Shown here: positions 55,744 to 64,000 of the stretch, piece after piece
Layout: each line of letters begins with the position of its first letter
How positions within the stretch are numbered: the stretch's first letter is position 1
Assembly (NCBI RefSeq): GCF_021442025.1
Contig: NZ_CP090446.1
Coordinates: 4,092,001-4,156,000 of the forward strand
Source: Sphingobacterium sp. SRCM116780
GTDB lineage: Bacteria > Bacteroidota > Bacteroidia > Sphingobacteriales > Sphingobacteriaceae
DNA: 64,000 nt
Direction: 5' to 3'
Position numbers and translations under genes: made by a program
The notes under the pieces: generated by a model
Databases searched by the model: none
What the model saw: only the letters and a program-made list of their open reading frames with translations
What the model was told of the DNA's origin: nothing

Positions 55744-56805
55744 TTATTTTGTTGCTTGTACAATAGACAATTGTTGTGCTACACGTTCAGCAATTGCAAT
55801 GAAAGATTTCGTCGTTGGATCTTCTGGGTCAATTGCAATTGGAAAACCATTGTCCCCAGCATCAGAGATACCTTTTAATAAAGGAATCTCTCCCAAAAAT
55901 GGTATTTTGTACTCCTCTGCCAATCTTTTACCTCCATCTTTACCAAAGATATAATATTTGTTTTCTGGTAATTCAGCCGGTGTAAAATAAGCCATATTCT
56001 CTATGACTCCTAACAAAGGAATGTTGATTGAATCCATCAAGAACATGCCCATACCTTTAACAGCATCTGCTAATGCAACATGTTGTGGCGTCGTCACGAT
56101 TACTGCTCCAGCAATAGGGAAATTTTGAGATACGGTAATGTGGATATCTCCTGTTCCAGGAGGCATATCGATTATTAAATAATCCAAATCACCCCAGTCT
56201 GTATCATTCAAAAGCTGTTTGATTGCAGATGTAGCCATCGGCCCTCTCCATGGAATAGGTTGGTTTGGATCTGTGAAAAACCCAATGGATAATAATTTTA
56301 ATCCGAATTTTTCAATAGGTTGTATTTTAACAGAGCCATCTTCATGTTGTACAGATTGTGGTTTTTCACCTTCAAGACCAAACATGATAGGAAGCGATGG
56401 GCCATAAATATCGGCATCTAAAAGACCAGTTTTTGCACCTTTGGCAAGTAAGGACAATGCTAAGTTCGCAGCAACAGTAGATTTACCAACACCCCCTTTT
56501 CCTGAAGAAACGAGGATGATATTTTTAATTCCTGATAATTGATTTCCTTCCTTACCCAATACACGAGATGTCATATGGACATCCACTGCAATATTTTTGT
56601 CAATGAAATGCGCAATCGCATTCCGACAGGCATGTTCTATATGATCTTTAAGGGGACAGGCAGGTGTAGTTAACACTACTTCAAAAGATACTTTTTGATT
56701 GTCAATGACAATATTTTGAATCATGTTGAGTGTAACCAAATCTTTTTTTAAATCTGGTTCTTCCACATATGATAGAGCTTCTAGTACTTGTTCTTTGGTT
56801 ATCAT
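55744..56805 (-). CDS. apbC: Mrp/ApbC-type iron-sulfur carrier ATPase
   Basis: 353-residue P-loop ATPase that carries Fe-S clusters to target proteins. An N-terminal MIP18/DUF59 domain (about 1-85, with VLTTPACPLKDH) precedes the Mrp domain with deviant Walker A SSGKGGVGKSTVAANLA (about 100-116), DADIYGPSLP, and DMPPGTGDIHITVSQ. I do not see the CxxC scaffold Cys pair of classical NBP35/ApbC near the C terminus, so how it would bind a cluster is uncertain. Confidence 0.9.
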   Translation of the reverse strand: MITKEQVLEALSYVEEPDLKKDLVTLNMIQNIVIDNQKVSFEVVLTTPACPLKDHIEHACRNAIAHFIDKNIAVDVHMTSRVLGKEGNQLSGIKNIILVSSGKGGVGKSTVAANLALSLLAKGAKTGLLDADIYGPSLPIMFGLEGEKPQSVQHEDGSVKIQPIEKFGLKLLSIGFFTDPNQPIPWRGPMATSAIKQLLNDTDWGDLDYLIIDMPPGTGDIHITVSQNFPIAGAVIVTTPQHVALADAVKGMGMFLMDSINIPLLGVIENMAYFTPAELPENKYYIFGKDGGKRLAEEYKIPFLGEIPLLKGISDAGDNGFPIAIDPEDPTTKSFIAIAERVAQQLSIVQATK

Positions 56806-56904
56806 CTAATTTATGGATGCATGAATATTAATACTACAAAATTACTGAATGATAAATTAAAACTTGTCATATATATGTTTTTAATGATATTAAGATTTAA
56901 TTTT

Positions 56905-56912
56905 TACATTTG
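56905..56912 (+). promoter_or_regulatory. Possible -7 box of the GT51 gene
   Basis: TACATTTG, a perfect TAnnTTTG, 35 nt before the start codon; no clear TTG at -33. Confidence 0.4.
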
Positions 56913-56947
56913 AATATTCAAAACAGAGAGTCACACGTTTTTATAAT

Positions 56948-59026
56948 ATGTCCAATAATTTTACCACTATTCTCCGTTCCAAAAAAATGAGAATTCTGTA
57001 CATCGTACTTGGAGTTCTTTTTGTGTTTATGATTGCAGGAGGTGTTTTTGCATATCAAAAACGAGACGGCATGTTACTGTCCGCCATTAATAAAGCAAAG
57101 GAAAAACTTGCATCTAAATATGACCTGGATCTTAAGATTCAATATTATTCTTTTAAAGGACTATCTTCCGTTCAATTTCAAAATATTGTTCTTCAGCCAA
57201 AAGGGAAGGAGCAATTAGCACATATCCAGGATTTAACGGTTTCTGTTCGAATCCTTCCACTATTATCTGGAGACGTTAAAATCGGACAAATCCTAATGGA
57301 TAATAGTGCTGTAACATTGGTCAAAAAAGATTCAACGAGTAATTATGATTTTCTTTTCAAAAAGAGAGAAAAAGATAGTACAAAAAATGATAAGGCAGAA
57401 ACTAATTTCGCTGATTTGGCTGATCGCATGTTGAAAAGTGTATTCTTTAAGATTCCAAAAGATATGGATATGAATAATTTTGAAATATCTTATCAGGACG
57501 ACAGTACCTCACAACGAATTCTAATCCCTGAGGCAGAGATTTCTGGTGGTGATTTGAAGACAAAATTTTTACTTAATGATCATGAAGCTGTTTGGAATCT
57601 AGAAGGTACTGTTAATCCAGATGACAAAGAATTATATCTCAAATTATTTTCTGATAAAAAAGATGTTGAACTACCACTTTTGAGACGAAAGTTTGGATTG
57701 AAAGCAAGTTTCGATGCGATTTCATTTCGATTAAATAAGGTAGATCGAAAAAACAAAGAACTGCTATCACTATCAGGAGATTGGGGTTTTGAAAACTTAA
57801 AACTCAATCATTGGCGGATTTCAGATAAAGATGTAATATTTCCAGGAGGAGTAATGAGTGGCGCTTTGAACATCGGAAAAACTTCTATTGAAATCGATAA
57901 AGAAAGTAAGGTGAAGGTAAAGGAGTTTGAATTTAACCCTTATGTTAAATACGAGCATAAACCGCAACAAAAGTTAGAATTAGCTATCCATACAGACCGT
58001 ATAGAAGCACAAAAGTTTTTTGATGCCATACCAGTAGGATTGTTCAATTCATTGGAAGGTATTCATGTGTCAGGGCATATGCAATATGATTTGAATTTTG
58101 CCTTGAATTTTAAAAAGCCAAACGATGTCGTCTTTTCTTCAAAAATGGATGACAAAGATCTAAAGATAGAGAAATGGGGAAATGCCAATATACAAGAATT
58201 GAATACCCCATTTACATATATCGCATATGAAAAAGGAGAACCAATGCGTACGATTGTATTGGGCTCTCAAAATCCAGACTTTACACCTTTAGATCAGATC
58301 TCTCGTTATATGCAGATCTCTTTGATCAATACAGAGGATCCTTTCTTTTTTTCACATAATGGTTTCCAAGAAGAAGCTTTCAGATTATCTATAGCAACCA
58401 ATTTAAAAGAAAAGAAATTCAAGCGTGGGGCAAGTACCATATCTATGCAACTGGTCAAAAATGTCTTTTTGAATCGCAATAAAACAGTTGTCCGAAAAGT
58501 AGAAGAAATTATTTTGGTTTGGTTAATGGAATCTTCAAAACAGGTTAGTAAAAAGCGACTTTATGAAGTATACCTGAATGTGATTGAGTGGGGTAACAAT
58601 GTATATGGTATTACGGAAGCATCGCGTTATTATTTTGGAAAGAAACCATTGGATTTGACTTTAGGAGAGAGCATCTTTTTGTCAAGTATTGTTCCTCGTC
58701 CCAAAACAGGCCTCTATTCTTTTGATTGGACTGGGCATTTAAAATCCAATATGTTGCATTATTTTAATACTTATGGTCATATTATGGTGAAAACTGGACA
58801 ACTTGGGGTAGACTCCACGGTGTCGAACTATGGTTTTTACCAAGTGGAATTATTACCACATCTAAGATCTGCAAGACCAGCTCATGTAGATACGATTGAT
58901 AGTTTAGATTTTGAATTGGATGAAGGAGAAGAAATTTTTCCAGATGAAACAGAGCATACCAAAGAACATACACGTTCTATTTTTGATAAATTATTAGGTC
59001 GAAATAAAGAAGAGGAGAAGAAGTAA
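56948..59026 (+). CDS. AsmA-like domain fused to GT51 peptidoglycan glycosyltransferase
   Basis: 692-residue protein with one membrane helix (about 18-36). Residues about 45-390 resemble AsmA-type beta-rich domains (VQFQNIVLQPKG, VRILPLLSGDVKIGQILMDN). The C-terminal part (about 455-620) has the GT51 motifs of lipid-II polymerases: EDPFFFSHNGF (catalytic Glu), GASTISMQLVKNVFLNR, RKVEEIILVWLME, YLNVIEWG and ASRYYFGK. There is no transpeptidase domain. It ends with an acidic tail. Possible role: polymerising glycan strands with help of the AsmA part; this pairing is unusual outside Bacteroidota. Confidence 0.85.
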   Translation: MSNNFTTILRSKKMRILYIVLGVLFVFMIAGGVFAYQKRDGMLLSAINKAKEKLASKYDLDLKIQYYSFKGLSSVQFQNIVLQPKGKEQLAHIQDLTVSVRILPLLSGDVKIGQILMDNSAVTLVKKDSTSNYDFLFKKREKDSTKNDKAETNFADLADRMLKSVFFKIPKDMDMNNFEISYQDDSTSQRILIPEAEISGGDLKTKFLLNDHEAVWNLEGTVNPDDKELYLKLFSDKKDVELPLLRRKFGLKASFDAISFRLNKVDRKNKELLSLSGDWGFENLKLNHWRISDKDVIFPGGVMSGALNIGKTSIEIDKESKVKVKEFEFNPYVKYEHKPQQKLELAIHTDRIEAQKFFDAIPVGLFNSLEGIHVSGHMQYDLNFALNFKKPNDVVFSSKMDDKDLKIEKWGNANIQELNTPFTYIAYEKGEPMRTIVLGSQNPDFTPLDQISRYMQISLINTEDPFFFSHNGFQEEAFRLSIATNLKEKKFKRGASTISMQLVKNVFLNRNKTVVRKVEEIILVWLMESSKQVSKKRLYEVYLNVIEWGNNVYGITEASRYYFGKKPLDLTLGESIFLSSIVPRPKTGLYSFDWTGHLKSNMLHYFNTYGHIMVKTGQLGVDSTVSNYGFYQVELLPHLRSARPAHVDTIDSLDFELDEGEEIFPDETEHTKEHTRSIFDKLLGRNKEEEKK

Positions 59027-59566
59027 ATGAAACAATTAGAAATCGATAATTTACATTTTGAGTTGATGATTGATGAAAATCAAATTCAAAAGCGTATACG
59101 GTTGATAGGTACTGATATCAATCATCGTTATGAGCAAAAGAATCCTGTATTTATTGGTGTTTTAAATGGTTGTTTCATGTTTATGACCGATTTATTAAAA
59201 CAAGTGGTTATTCCTTGCGAAATTTCTTTTGTGAAATTAGCTTCTTATGAAGGAACAGATCAAGGTAAAATGAGTGAACTTATTGGATTGGGGATAGATC
59301 TCCAAGGGCGGGATGTTATCATTGTTGAAGATATTGTTGATTCGGGGAACTCTTTGAAATATACGATTGAGGCTATTGAAAGGCAATTACCAGCTAGTGT
59401 GGTTGTATGTACCTTATTATTGAAACCTGAATGTTTACAATATGATTTTGAAAACATTCAGTATGTTGGTTTCGAAATAGAAAAAGAATTTGTTGTAGGA
59501 TATGGCATGGATTATAATGGTTTAGGCCGGAATATTCCAGATATCTATAAAAATATAATTGTCTAG
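59027..59566 (+). CDS. hpt: Hypoxanthine phosphoribosyltransferase
   Basis: 179-residue purine-salvage enzyme that makes IMP (and GMP) from the base and PRPP. PRPP-binding motif IIVEDIVDSGNSL in the middle, plus VFIGVLNGCFMF and the C-terminal FVVGYGMDYNGLGRN. The ATG directly follows the stop of the GT51 gene (TAA-ATG), so the two are co-translated. Its last bases overlap the converging tag gene. Confidence 0.95.
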   Translation: MKQLEIDNLHFELMIDENQIQKRIRLIGTDINHRYEQKNPVFIGVLNGCFMFMTDLLKQVVIPCEISFVKLASYEGTDQGKMSELIGLGIDLQGRDVIIVEDIVDSGNSLKYTIEAIERQLPASVVVCTLLLKPECLQYDFENIQYVGFEIEKEFVVGYGMDYNGLGRNIPDIYKNIIV

Positions 59567-60123
59567 TTTCTAAAACTACAAGAAACAAGGTGATCATTAA
59601 TCATCCCAACTGCTTGCATATAAGCATAACAGATTGTCGATCCGAAAAACTTGATACCTCTTTTTTTGAGATCTTTAGCGATCAGGTCCGATTCTGTAGA
59701 AGTAACTGCAGCATCTTTCTGTGTGACGATGTTATTTTCAATTCTTTCCTGATTCGGCATAAAACTATATAGATACTGGTAAAAACTCCCAAATTCTGCT
59801 TGTATCTGAATGAAAATCTGTGCATTTGTGATCGAAGATTCAATCTTTCCTCGATGACGGATAACCCCTGAGTTGCTTAAGATTTCTTCTACATCTTCAT
59901 GAGTGAATTTTGAAACAGCATGTACATCAAAATTAGCAAATGCTTGTTTATATTGTTCCCTTCGTTTTAATATCGTGATCCAGCTAAGTCCAGCTTGTGC
60001 TGATTCTAAAATTAGAAACTCAAACAACGTTTGATCATCTTTTACTTGTTTACCCCATTCTTGATCATGATAGTCCATATAAAGTGGGTCATTGCCACAC
60101 CATAAACATCTTGTTACTGACAT
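59563..60123 (-). CDS. tag: DNA-3-methyladenine glycosylase I
   Basis: 186-residue repair enzyme that removes 3-methyladenine from DNA. Zinc ligands: Cys in TRCLWCGNDP and His in YHDQEWG near the N terminus, and His/Cys in NDHLVSC at the end. Helix-hairpin-helix core FEFLILESAQAGLSWITILK (about 34-53). It converges on hpt with a 4-nt overlap: the sequence CTAG holds both stop codons. Confidence 0.95.
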   Translation of the reverse strand: MSVTRCLWCGNDPLYMDYHDQEWGKQVKDDQTLFEFLILESAQAGLSWITILKRREQYKQAFANFDVHAVSKFTHEDVEEILSNSGVIRHRGKIESSITNAQIFIQIQAEFGSFYQYLYSFMPNQERIENNIVTQKDAAVTSTESDLIAKDLKKRGIKFFGSTICYAYMQAVGMINDHLVSCSFRN

Positions 60124-60176
60124 AAATTATTGCTTATTTTTTTGATGAAGTTAAGAAAAGCGTTTGGAATCTTTTT

Positions 60177-60204
60177 TTGAAAATCAATTTTTATCCTAAC
60201 TTTA
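60177..60204 (+). promoter_or_regulatory. Possible promoter of the DUF4271-hemD operon
   Basis: TTG at 60177-60179, 17 nt, then TAACTTTA at 60197-60204 (7 of 8 to TAnnTTTG). Confidence 0.35.
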
Positions 60205-60235
60205 CAACTCTTAAAAGATTTCAAAGCTTATACAG

Positions 60236-61186
60236 GTGAAATTAAGTTACATTATTCGATTTGTTTTTTTCTTCCTCCTACCTTTTGCCCCTTACGCAAA
60301 AGGACAAGATTTGATTGATACAATAGGTCTTGTTTCTGCAGATTCTACTACTGCTTTAGATACCGTTTCAAATAATGCAATCCCAAAAGATCAACGGTTG
60401 TTGACTCCTTCTACGACAGCGTATCGCATATTGGATATTGATGGAGATCGAATTATTCTCCATAACATGGAATCCTATGCCGTTACTCAATATTTTTTTT
60501 CAAATAATCTTACAGGAAAAAATAAGATACATGTTGGAGTGCTAAAATATGAACGGAAAAGATGGGTTTTATTTACCAGTTTATTTCTTCTTTTAGCATT
60601 TGGTGTCATTCGTTTTTTCTTCTCTTCCGATGTGAAATTAATTATTCAAGCGTATTTTAATGAACGTATTATCGCACAAGTGAGTAAGGAGGATACCATT
60701 TTAACATCATGGGCATTTATCTTTTTGTACTTACTTTTTTCTTTATCGCTCAGTCTTTTCGTTTGTATATTTTACGCCTACGTTTTGCAACAGATTGACT
60801 TCTTGTTCTTTAGTAATTATTTAAAAGTCTCCATCATCATAGCCGTTATATTTGCCTTGAAAATAGGATTTATTCGATTTATAGCCTATGTTTTTGAGAT
60901 ACAAAGACTCGTCAAAGAATATGTTACAATCTTATATTTAATTTATTTTAATTCATTGTTATTTTTGCTACCCACTGTATTGGTAGTAAGTTTAGTCCCA
61001 CTACATTATCTTTCTTCTATCTTTAATTTTACCGTATTCATTGGTGTAATATTGTTTTTATACCGTTTTTTAAGGACTGCATTGAATGTTGTGTCACAAC
61101 AGCAATTTTCAGTTTTTTATTTAATTTTGTATCTTTGCTGCCTAGAAATAGCACCGATTTTAATATTAGTGCGACTACTAAGCTAA
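60236..61186 (+). CDS. DUF4271 membrane protein
   Basis: 316-residue inner-membrane protein starting with GTG at 60236, with a signal peptide (APYAKGQ, about 24), a periplasmic stretch (about 25-110), and about six to seven membrane helices in the C-terminal two thirds (for example WVLFTSLFLLLAFGVIRFFF, near 119-138). DUF4271 is known to me only as a Bacteroidota protein next to hemD. Twelve nt before hemD, so one operon. Function unknown. Confidence 0.85.
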   Translation: MKLSYIIRFVFFFLLPFAPYAKGQDLIDTIGLVSADSTTALDTVSNNAIPKDQRLLTPSTTAYRILDIDGDRIILHNMESYAVTQYFFSNNLTGKNKIHVGVLKYERKRWVLFTSLFLLLAFGVIRFFFSSDVKLIIQAYFNERIIAQVSKEDTILTSWAFIFLYLLFSLSLSLFVCIFYAYVLQQIDFLFFSNYLKVSIIIAVIFALKIGFIRFIAYVFEIQRLVKEYVTILYLIYFNSLLFLLPTVLVVSLVPLHYLSSIFNFTVFIGVILFLYRFLRTALNVVSQQQFSVFYLILYLCCLEIAPILILVRLLS

Positions 61187-61198
61187 TTAAAAGATAAT

Positions 61199-61969
61199 AT
61201 GCAAGCTTCAGATGTAGAAAGAGCAAAAAAGGTAAAAAGTATATTAGTTACCTTGCCAAAACCTGAAAATGATAAATCGCCATATTCTGCCCTCGCGCAG
61301 AAGTATAATCTAAAACTTGATTTTAGAGGTTTTATTCATGTGGAGGGGGTTCCTGCTCGTGATGTAAGAAAGGATAAAGTAAATCTTGCTGAGTTTACAG
61401 CTGTTATTTTTACAAGTAGAAATGCTGTTGATCATTTCTTTAGAGTATGTGAAGAAATGAGATTTGAGGTATCAGCCGAGTTGAAATATTTTTGTATTTC
61501 CGAAACCATAGCATTATATCTTCAAAAGTATATTCAATACCGTAAACGTAAAATTTTCTTTGGAAAGCAAACAGCTAAGGATCTGGAAGAAGTGTTAAAA
61601 AAGCACAAAGATGAAAACTTTTTATTTCCATGTTCCGATGTAGCCAATGAAGAAACAAGCAAATGGTTGAAAGAAAACGGATATAAGTTTACCCCTGCAG
61701 TTTTATTCAAGACAGTGGTGAGTGATTTGTCAGACTTGAAAGACGTTTTTTATGATATCATCGTCTTTTTTAGTCCGTCAAGCGTACAGTCTCTTTATGA
61801 GAACTTCCCTGATTTTAAACAAAATAAAACACGTATTGCTGCATTTGGAGCAAGTACGCAGCAAGCTCTCCTAGAACATGGTTTAGTCTTGGATATCCCG
61901 GCACCTACGCCAAAAGCACCAAGTATGACAATGGCTGTAGAGGAATATGTTAAGATTGTGAACAAATAA
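61199..61969 (+). CDS. hemD: Uroporphyrinogen-III synthase
   Basis: 256-residue heme-pathway enzyme that closes hydroxymethylbilane into uroporphyrinogen III. Sequence is weakly conserved in this family; visible marks are KSILVTLPKPEN at the N terminus, AVIFTSRNAVDHFF (the usual FTSxNAV), FPCSDVANEE, FFSPSSVQSLYENF and IAAFGASTQQAL. Rated high because of the FTSRNAV/FSPSSV pair and the DUF4271 neighbour. Confidence 0.88.
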   Translation: MQASDVERAKKVKSILVTLPKPENDKSPYSALAQKYNLKLDFRGFIHVEGVPARDVRKDKVNLAEFTAVIFTSRNAVDHFFRVCEEMRFEVSAELKYFCISETIALYLQKYIQYRKRKIFFGKQTAKDLEEVLKKHKDENFLFPCSDVANEETSKWLKENGYKFTPAVLFKTVVSDLSDLKDVFYDIIVFFSPSSVQSLYENFPDFKQNKTRIAAFGASTQQALLEHGLVLDIPAPTPKAPSMTMAVEEYVKIVNK

Positions 61970-62304
61970 AGCATTACTTACATTTTAAAACAAAAAAGAG
62001 GAATTTTCCTCTTTTTTGTTTTAAAAGGATTTTTAGTCAATTATTTCAGCTAGAGTTTCCCATTATACATCGTCAATTATCCAAAATTGAGCAGCTTTGA
62101 TAGATGATAAGCACGATCTTTAGGTATAATTAAAGAAAGTTAAAAAATGAGCTAAATGGTCATAATCATTTGAGTTATTTAGAATATTTCTACGAATTTA
62201 TGTGCGAAATTAGTACTTTAGCAATAGTGATTGTTTTAATCACAGCATAAGTTTAAGTAGAAATATTTTTTTAAGTTTGTAGTAGTTGTAAAAACAGATA
62301 GCTT
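61970..62304. other. Gap between hemD and the cupin-type oxygenase gene
   Basis: Contains the hemD terminator, a small hairpin GTGATT/AATCAC (62227-62243) and TAAGTTTG at 62272-62279, a perfect -7 box 25 nt before the next gene but without a matching -33 TTG. No gene seen. Confidence 0.5.
61983..62026 (+). terminator. Terminator after hemD
   Basis: About 21-bp near-perfect stem (61983-62003 with 62006-62026) with AGAGGAA/TTCCTCT core and A/T-runs. Confidence 0.9.
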
Positions 62305-63171
62305 GTGAAATTAAAACCAGTTGATAGTATCTCAGGAATAACTCCAAAAGAATTTGTAAAAGATTACTTAAGTAAAGGTCAGCCTGTAATTATCAAAGAC
62401 TTTATAAGTAAAGATAGTGCATGTTGGAAGAAGTGGAGTTATGATTATTTTAAGGAAATAGCAGGTCAGGAGCAAGTAGATGTCTATGGTCGTGAAGAAG
62501 AATCTCAAAACCATGCTGCAAGTCCTCCTGTTGGAAAAATGACTTTTGCTGAATATTTAGATAAAATAAGTGCTGAACCTACGGAGATGCGTTTATTTCT
62601 TTTTAATTTGTTAAAAATAAGACCAGAACTTAAGAAGGATGTTATTTATAACGATGTGACAGGTGGTAAGGTAATACAATGGCTTCCATATTTGTTTTTT
62701 GGAGGAGAAGGCTCTGCAACGCGTAATCACTTTGATATTGATATGTCACATGTATTCATCTCACAGTTTCAAGGCTCAAAACGTATTTGGTTATTTCCCA
62801 ATGATCAATCCGATTTATTATATAAATTACCTTATAATTTTCATAGTATCGCTAATCCGAAAAAAAGCAGAGAAGAAGACTATCCAGGATTAAAATATAT
62901 TGAAGGCTATGAAGCCGTTATTAATCCAGGAGATACGTTGTATATGCCTGCAGGATGGTGGCATTATATCCAATACGATACAGAAGGATATTCAATTTCC
63001 GTTCGGGCGTTGGCAAATACTTTCTCAGAAAAATTAAAAGGAGCTCGCAATCTATTTATCACACGCTATTTTGATGATACCATGCGAAAAATCTTTAAGA
63101 ATGGTTGGTTGGATTATAAAATTGATATGGCGAAAAAGAGAGCACAAAAAGCAATTCGAAAAAGAATATAA
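62305..63171 (+). CDS. Cupin_8/JmjC-like Fe(II)/2-oxoglutarate-dependent oxygenase
   Basis: 288-residue protein starting with GTG at 62305. JmjC/cupin_8 fold: GQPVIIKDFISKDSACWKKW at the start (about 29-48), the metal pair H-x-D in TRNHFDIDMSHVF, and the distal His in MPAGWWHYIQY, with KRIWLFPNDQ between. Members hydroxylate proteins, tRNA or small molecules; the target cannot be told. Cytoplasmic. A basic C-terminal helix (KKRAQKAIRKR) might touch nucleic acid. Confidence 0.88.
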   Translation: MKLKPVDSISGITPKEFVKDYLSKGQPVIIKDFISKDSACWKKWSYDYFKEIAGQEQVDVYGREEESQNHAASPPVGKMTFAEYLDKISAEPTEMRLFLFNLLKIRPELKKDVIYNDVTGGKVIQWLPYLFFGGEGSATRNHFDIDMSHVFISQFQGSKRIWLFPNDQSDLLYKLPYNFHSIANPKKSREEDYPGLKYIEGYEAVINPGDTLYMPAGWWHYIQYDTEGYSISVRALANTFSEKLKGARNLFITRYFDDTMRKIFKNGWLDYKIDMAKKRAQKAIRKRI

Positions 63172-63187
63172 TATATAAACAGCATAG

Positions 63188-63219
63188 AAAAGCTCGATCT
63201 TGACCCGATGGAGCTTTTT
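63188..63219. terminator. Hairpin between convergent oxygenase and nuclease genes
   Basis: Eight-bp stem AAAAGCTC (63188-63195) with GAGCTTTT (63211-63218) and a T-run on the plus strand. Confidence 0.65.
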
Positions 63220-63241
63220 GTTTCGTGATATATTATACCTT

Positions 63242-64000
63242 TTACTCTATCTCTTCTTCATTTAGTGCATTTTTATAGAACAGTACGTAAGGATCTGAGT
63301 CATATATCTTTGCTTTTGGGTCATGTTTGAAAGGAATTTCAGGATTAAAAATTTCCTCTAAAGTTTCTTTTAAGAATGTTTGAAATTCTTTTTTTACCGC
63401 AATTAGATATTCTGCCTCCAGTATTTCAGATCTTCCATAAAATAACGTCCCCTCTTCACGCATTTTACGTGCGACGTATAGATTAGGCTCAATACCATTT
63501 CGACCAGTTACCTGTTCGTAAACATAGGTGTAGAACAGCGTTTGAACAAGAGCTTTATTTTCAGTGCCCTTTATGAATACTTTATCCAATGATTTAAAAT
63601 TAACTTCATCGGCACCAGTTTTGTAATCGACGATACGTGTTTTGACAGACTTATCTTTTAACAAAACTTCGTCTACACGATCAATGATACCGTAAATACT
63701 GATATTTTCTTCCTTACCTTGGATTTGAATAGGAAAGTTGATGACATAATCTTGGTCGTTTTCTAGTTCAATGATCTTAATACCGATAAAATGATCAATA
63801 TCATGTTGAATCAGTAAGGTAACATATTCAGCAGCAATCTTATGCATGATACGCTGTAAGCTATTTAAAGCATGCAGTCCGGTTCCTTCTAACTGATATA
63901 GTTCGATAATCTCATTAATAATCAAAGCATCCACAACTACTAAAGATTTTTCTAATTCAGCAATAGGAACGAATTTTTCGACACCCTTGAACGGTAAATA
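63242..64000 (-). CDS. PD-(D/E)XK nuclease family protein, N-terminal part outside window
   Basis: C-terminal 252 residues of a larger protein; the minus-strand frame is open to the window edge, so a GTG at 63934 is internal. The visible part has the Cas4/RecB-type nuclease core: YGIIDRVDEV (first Asp), TRIVDYKTG (D-x-K motif) and LVQTLFYTYVYEQ (the QLxxY-like helix). This is how the C-terminal nuclease of AddB/RexB-like or PDDEXK_1 proteins looks, so a double-strand-break repair nuclease is likely. Confidence 0.88.
   Translation of the reverse strand, partial: YLPFKGVEKFVPIAELEKSLVVVDALIINEIIELYQLEGTGLHALNSLQRIMHKIAAEYVTLLIQHDIDHFIGIKIIELENDQDYVINFPIQIQGKEENISIYGIIDRVDEVLLKDKSVKTRIVDYKTGADEVNFKSLDKVFIKGTENKALVQTLFYTYVYEQVTGRNGIEPNLYVARKMREEGTLFYGRSEILEAEYLIAVKKEFQTFLKETLEEIFNPEIPFKHDPKAKIYDSDPYVLFYKNALNEEEIE

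Noticed and set aside
63932..63934. GTG as the start of the nuclease gene
   Set aside because: The frame continues without stop to the window end and the domain is the C-terminal part of larger proteins.

Overview
The window reads as chromosomal DNA of a Bacteroidota bacterium, most likely a Sphingobacterium-like member of the Sphingobacteriaceae. The signs are two SusC/SusD outer-membrane uptake pairs, lipoproteins, family-specific proteins (DUF4271, DUF5683, DUF2911, Porin_10-type barrel), AT-rich intergenic DNA, almost no Shine-Dalgarno sequences, and several promoters of the Bacteroidota type (TTG, about 20 nt, TAnnTTTG). No phage, insertion sequence, CRISPR array or rRNA was seen.

Left third (1-23130), all on the plus strand: genes that together look like a system for taking apart and eating peptidoglycan sugars. 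In order: the 3' part of nagA, a GHL10 (DigH-like) lipoprotein, SusC/SusD pair 1, a secreted Amidase_2 enzyme, NamZ exo-muramidase, SusC/SusD pair 2, a secreted metallophosphoesterase fused to a PQQ-type propeller, a GH9 glycosidase, a NodB-type deacetylase, murQ, and a sodium/solute symporter in the place of MurT. The GH9 gene ends in a perfect A_AAA_AAG slippery heptamer directly before its stop codon, and a -1 shift there runs into the deacetylase frame, so the two may be one protein.

Middle (23200-31000): a purine nucleoside phosphorylase and a porin-like barrel with a good promoter; then three tRNA-Val(UAC) genes, a small GIY-YIG nuclease gene, a broken tRNA-Val with an exchanged anticodon arm, a DinB-like gene and a 13-codon relic of a second GIY-YIG gene; then an M16 metallopeptidase. 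The tRNA/GIY-YIG stretch looks like the track of a small selfish module.

Right half (31000-64000): mainly housekeeping genes in short operons on both strands, separated by clear hairpin terminators. parA-parB-DUF5683-dapB-lepB; pdxJ; cdaA (c-di-AMP synthase); DUF2911 protein; a GH123-like/DUF4091 protein and a FucP-type sugar transporter; thioesterase-DinB-histidine kinase; gltX; an SNF2 helicase; dapF; an HtrA protease; a phosphatase, a small unknown protein, a cyclophilin and exonuclease III; an Mrp/ApbC ATPase; an AsmA-like/GT51 protein with hpt; tag; DUF4271-hemD; a cupin-type oxygenase; and the C-terminal part of a PD-(D/E)XK nuclease cut by the window edge.

Functions were assigned by reading motifs and remembered family features; no database search was run.
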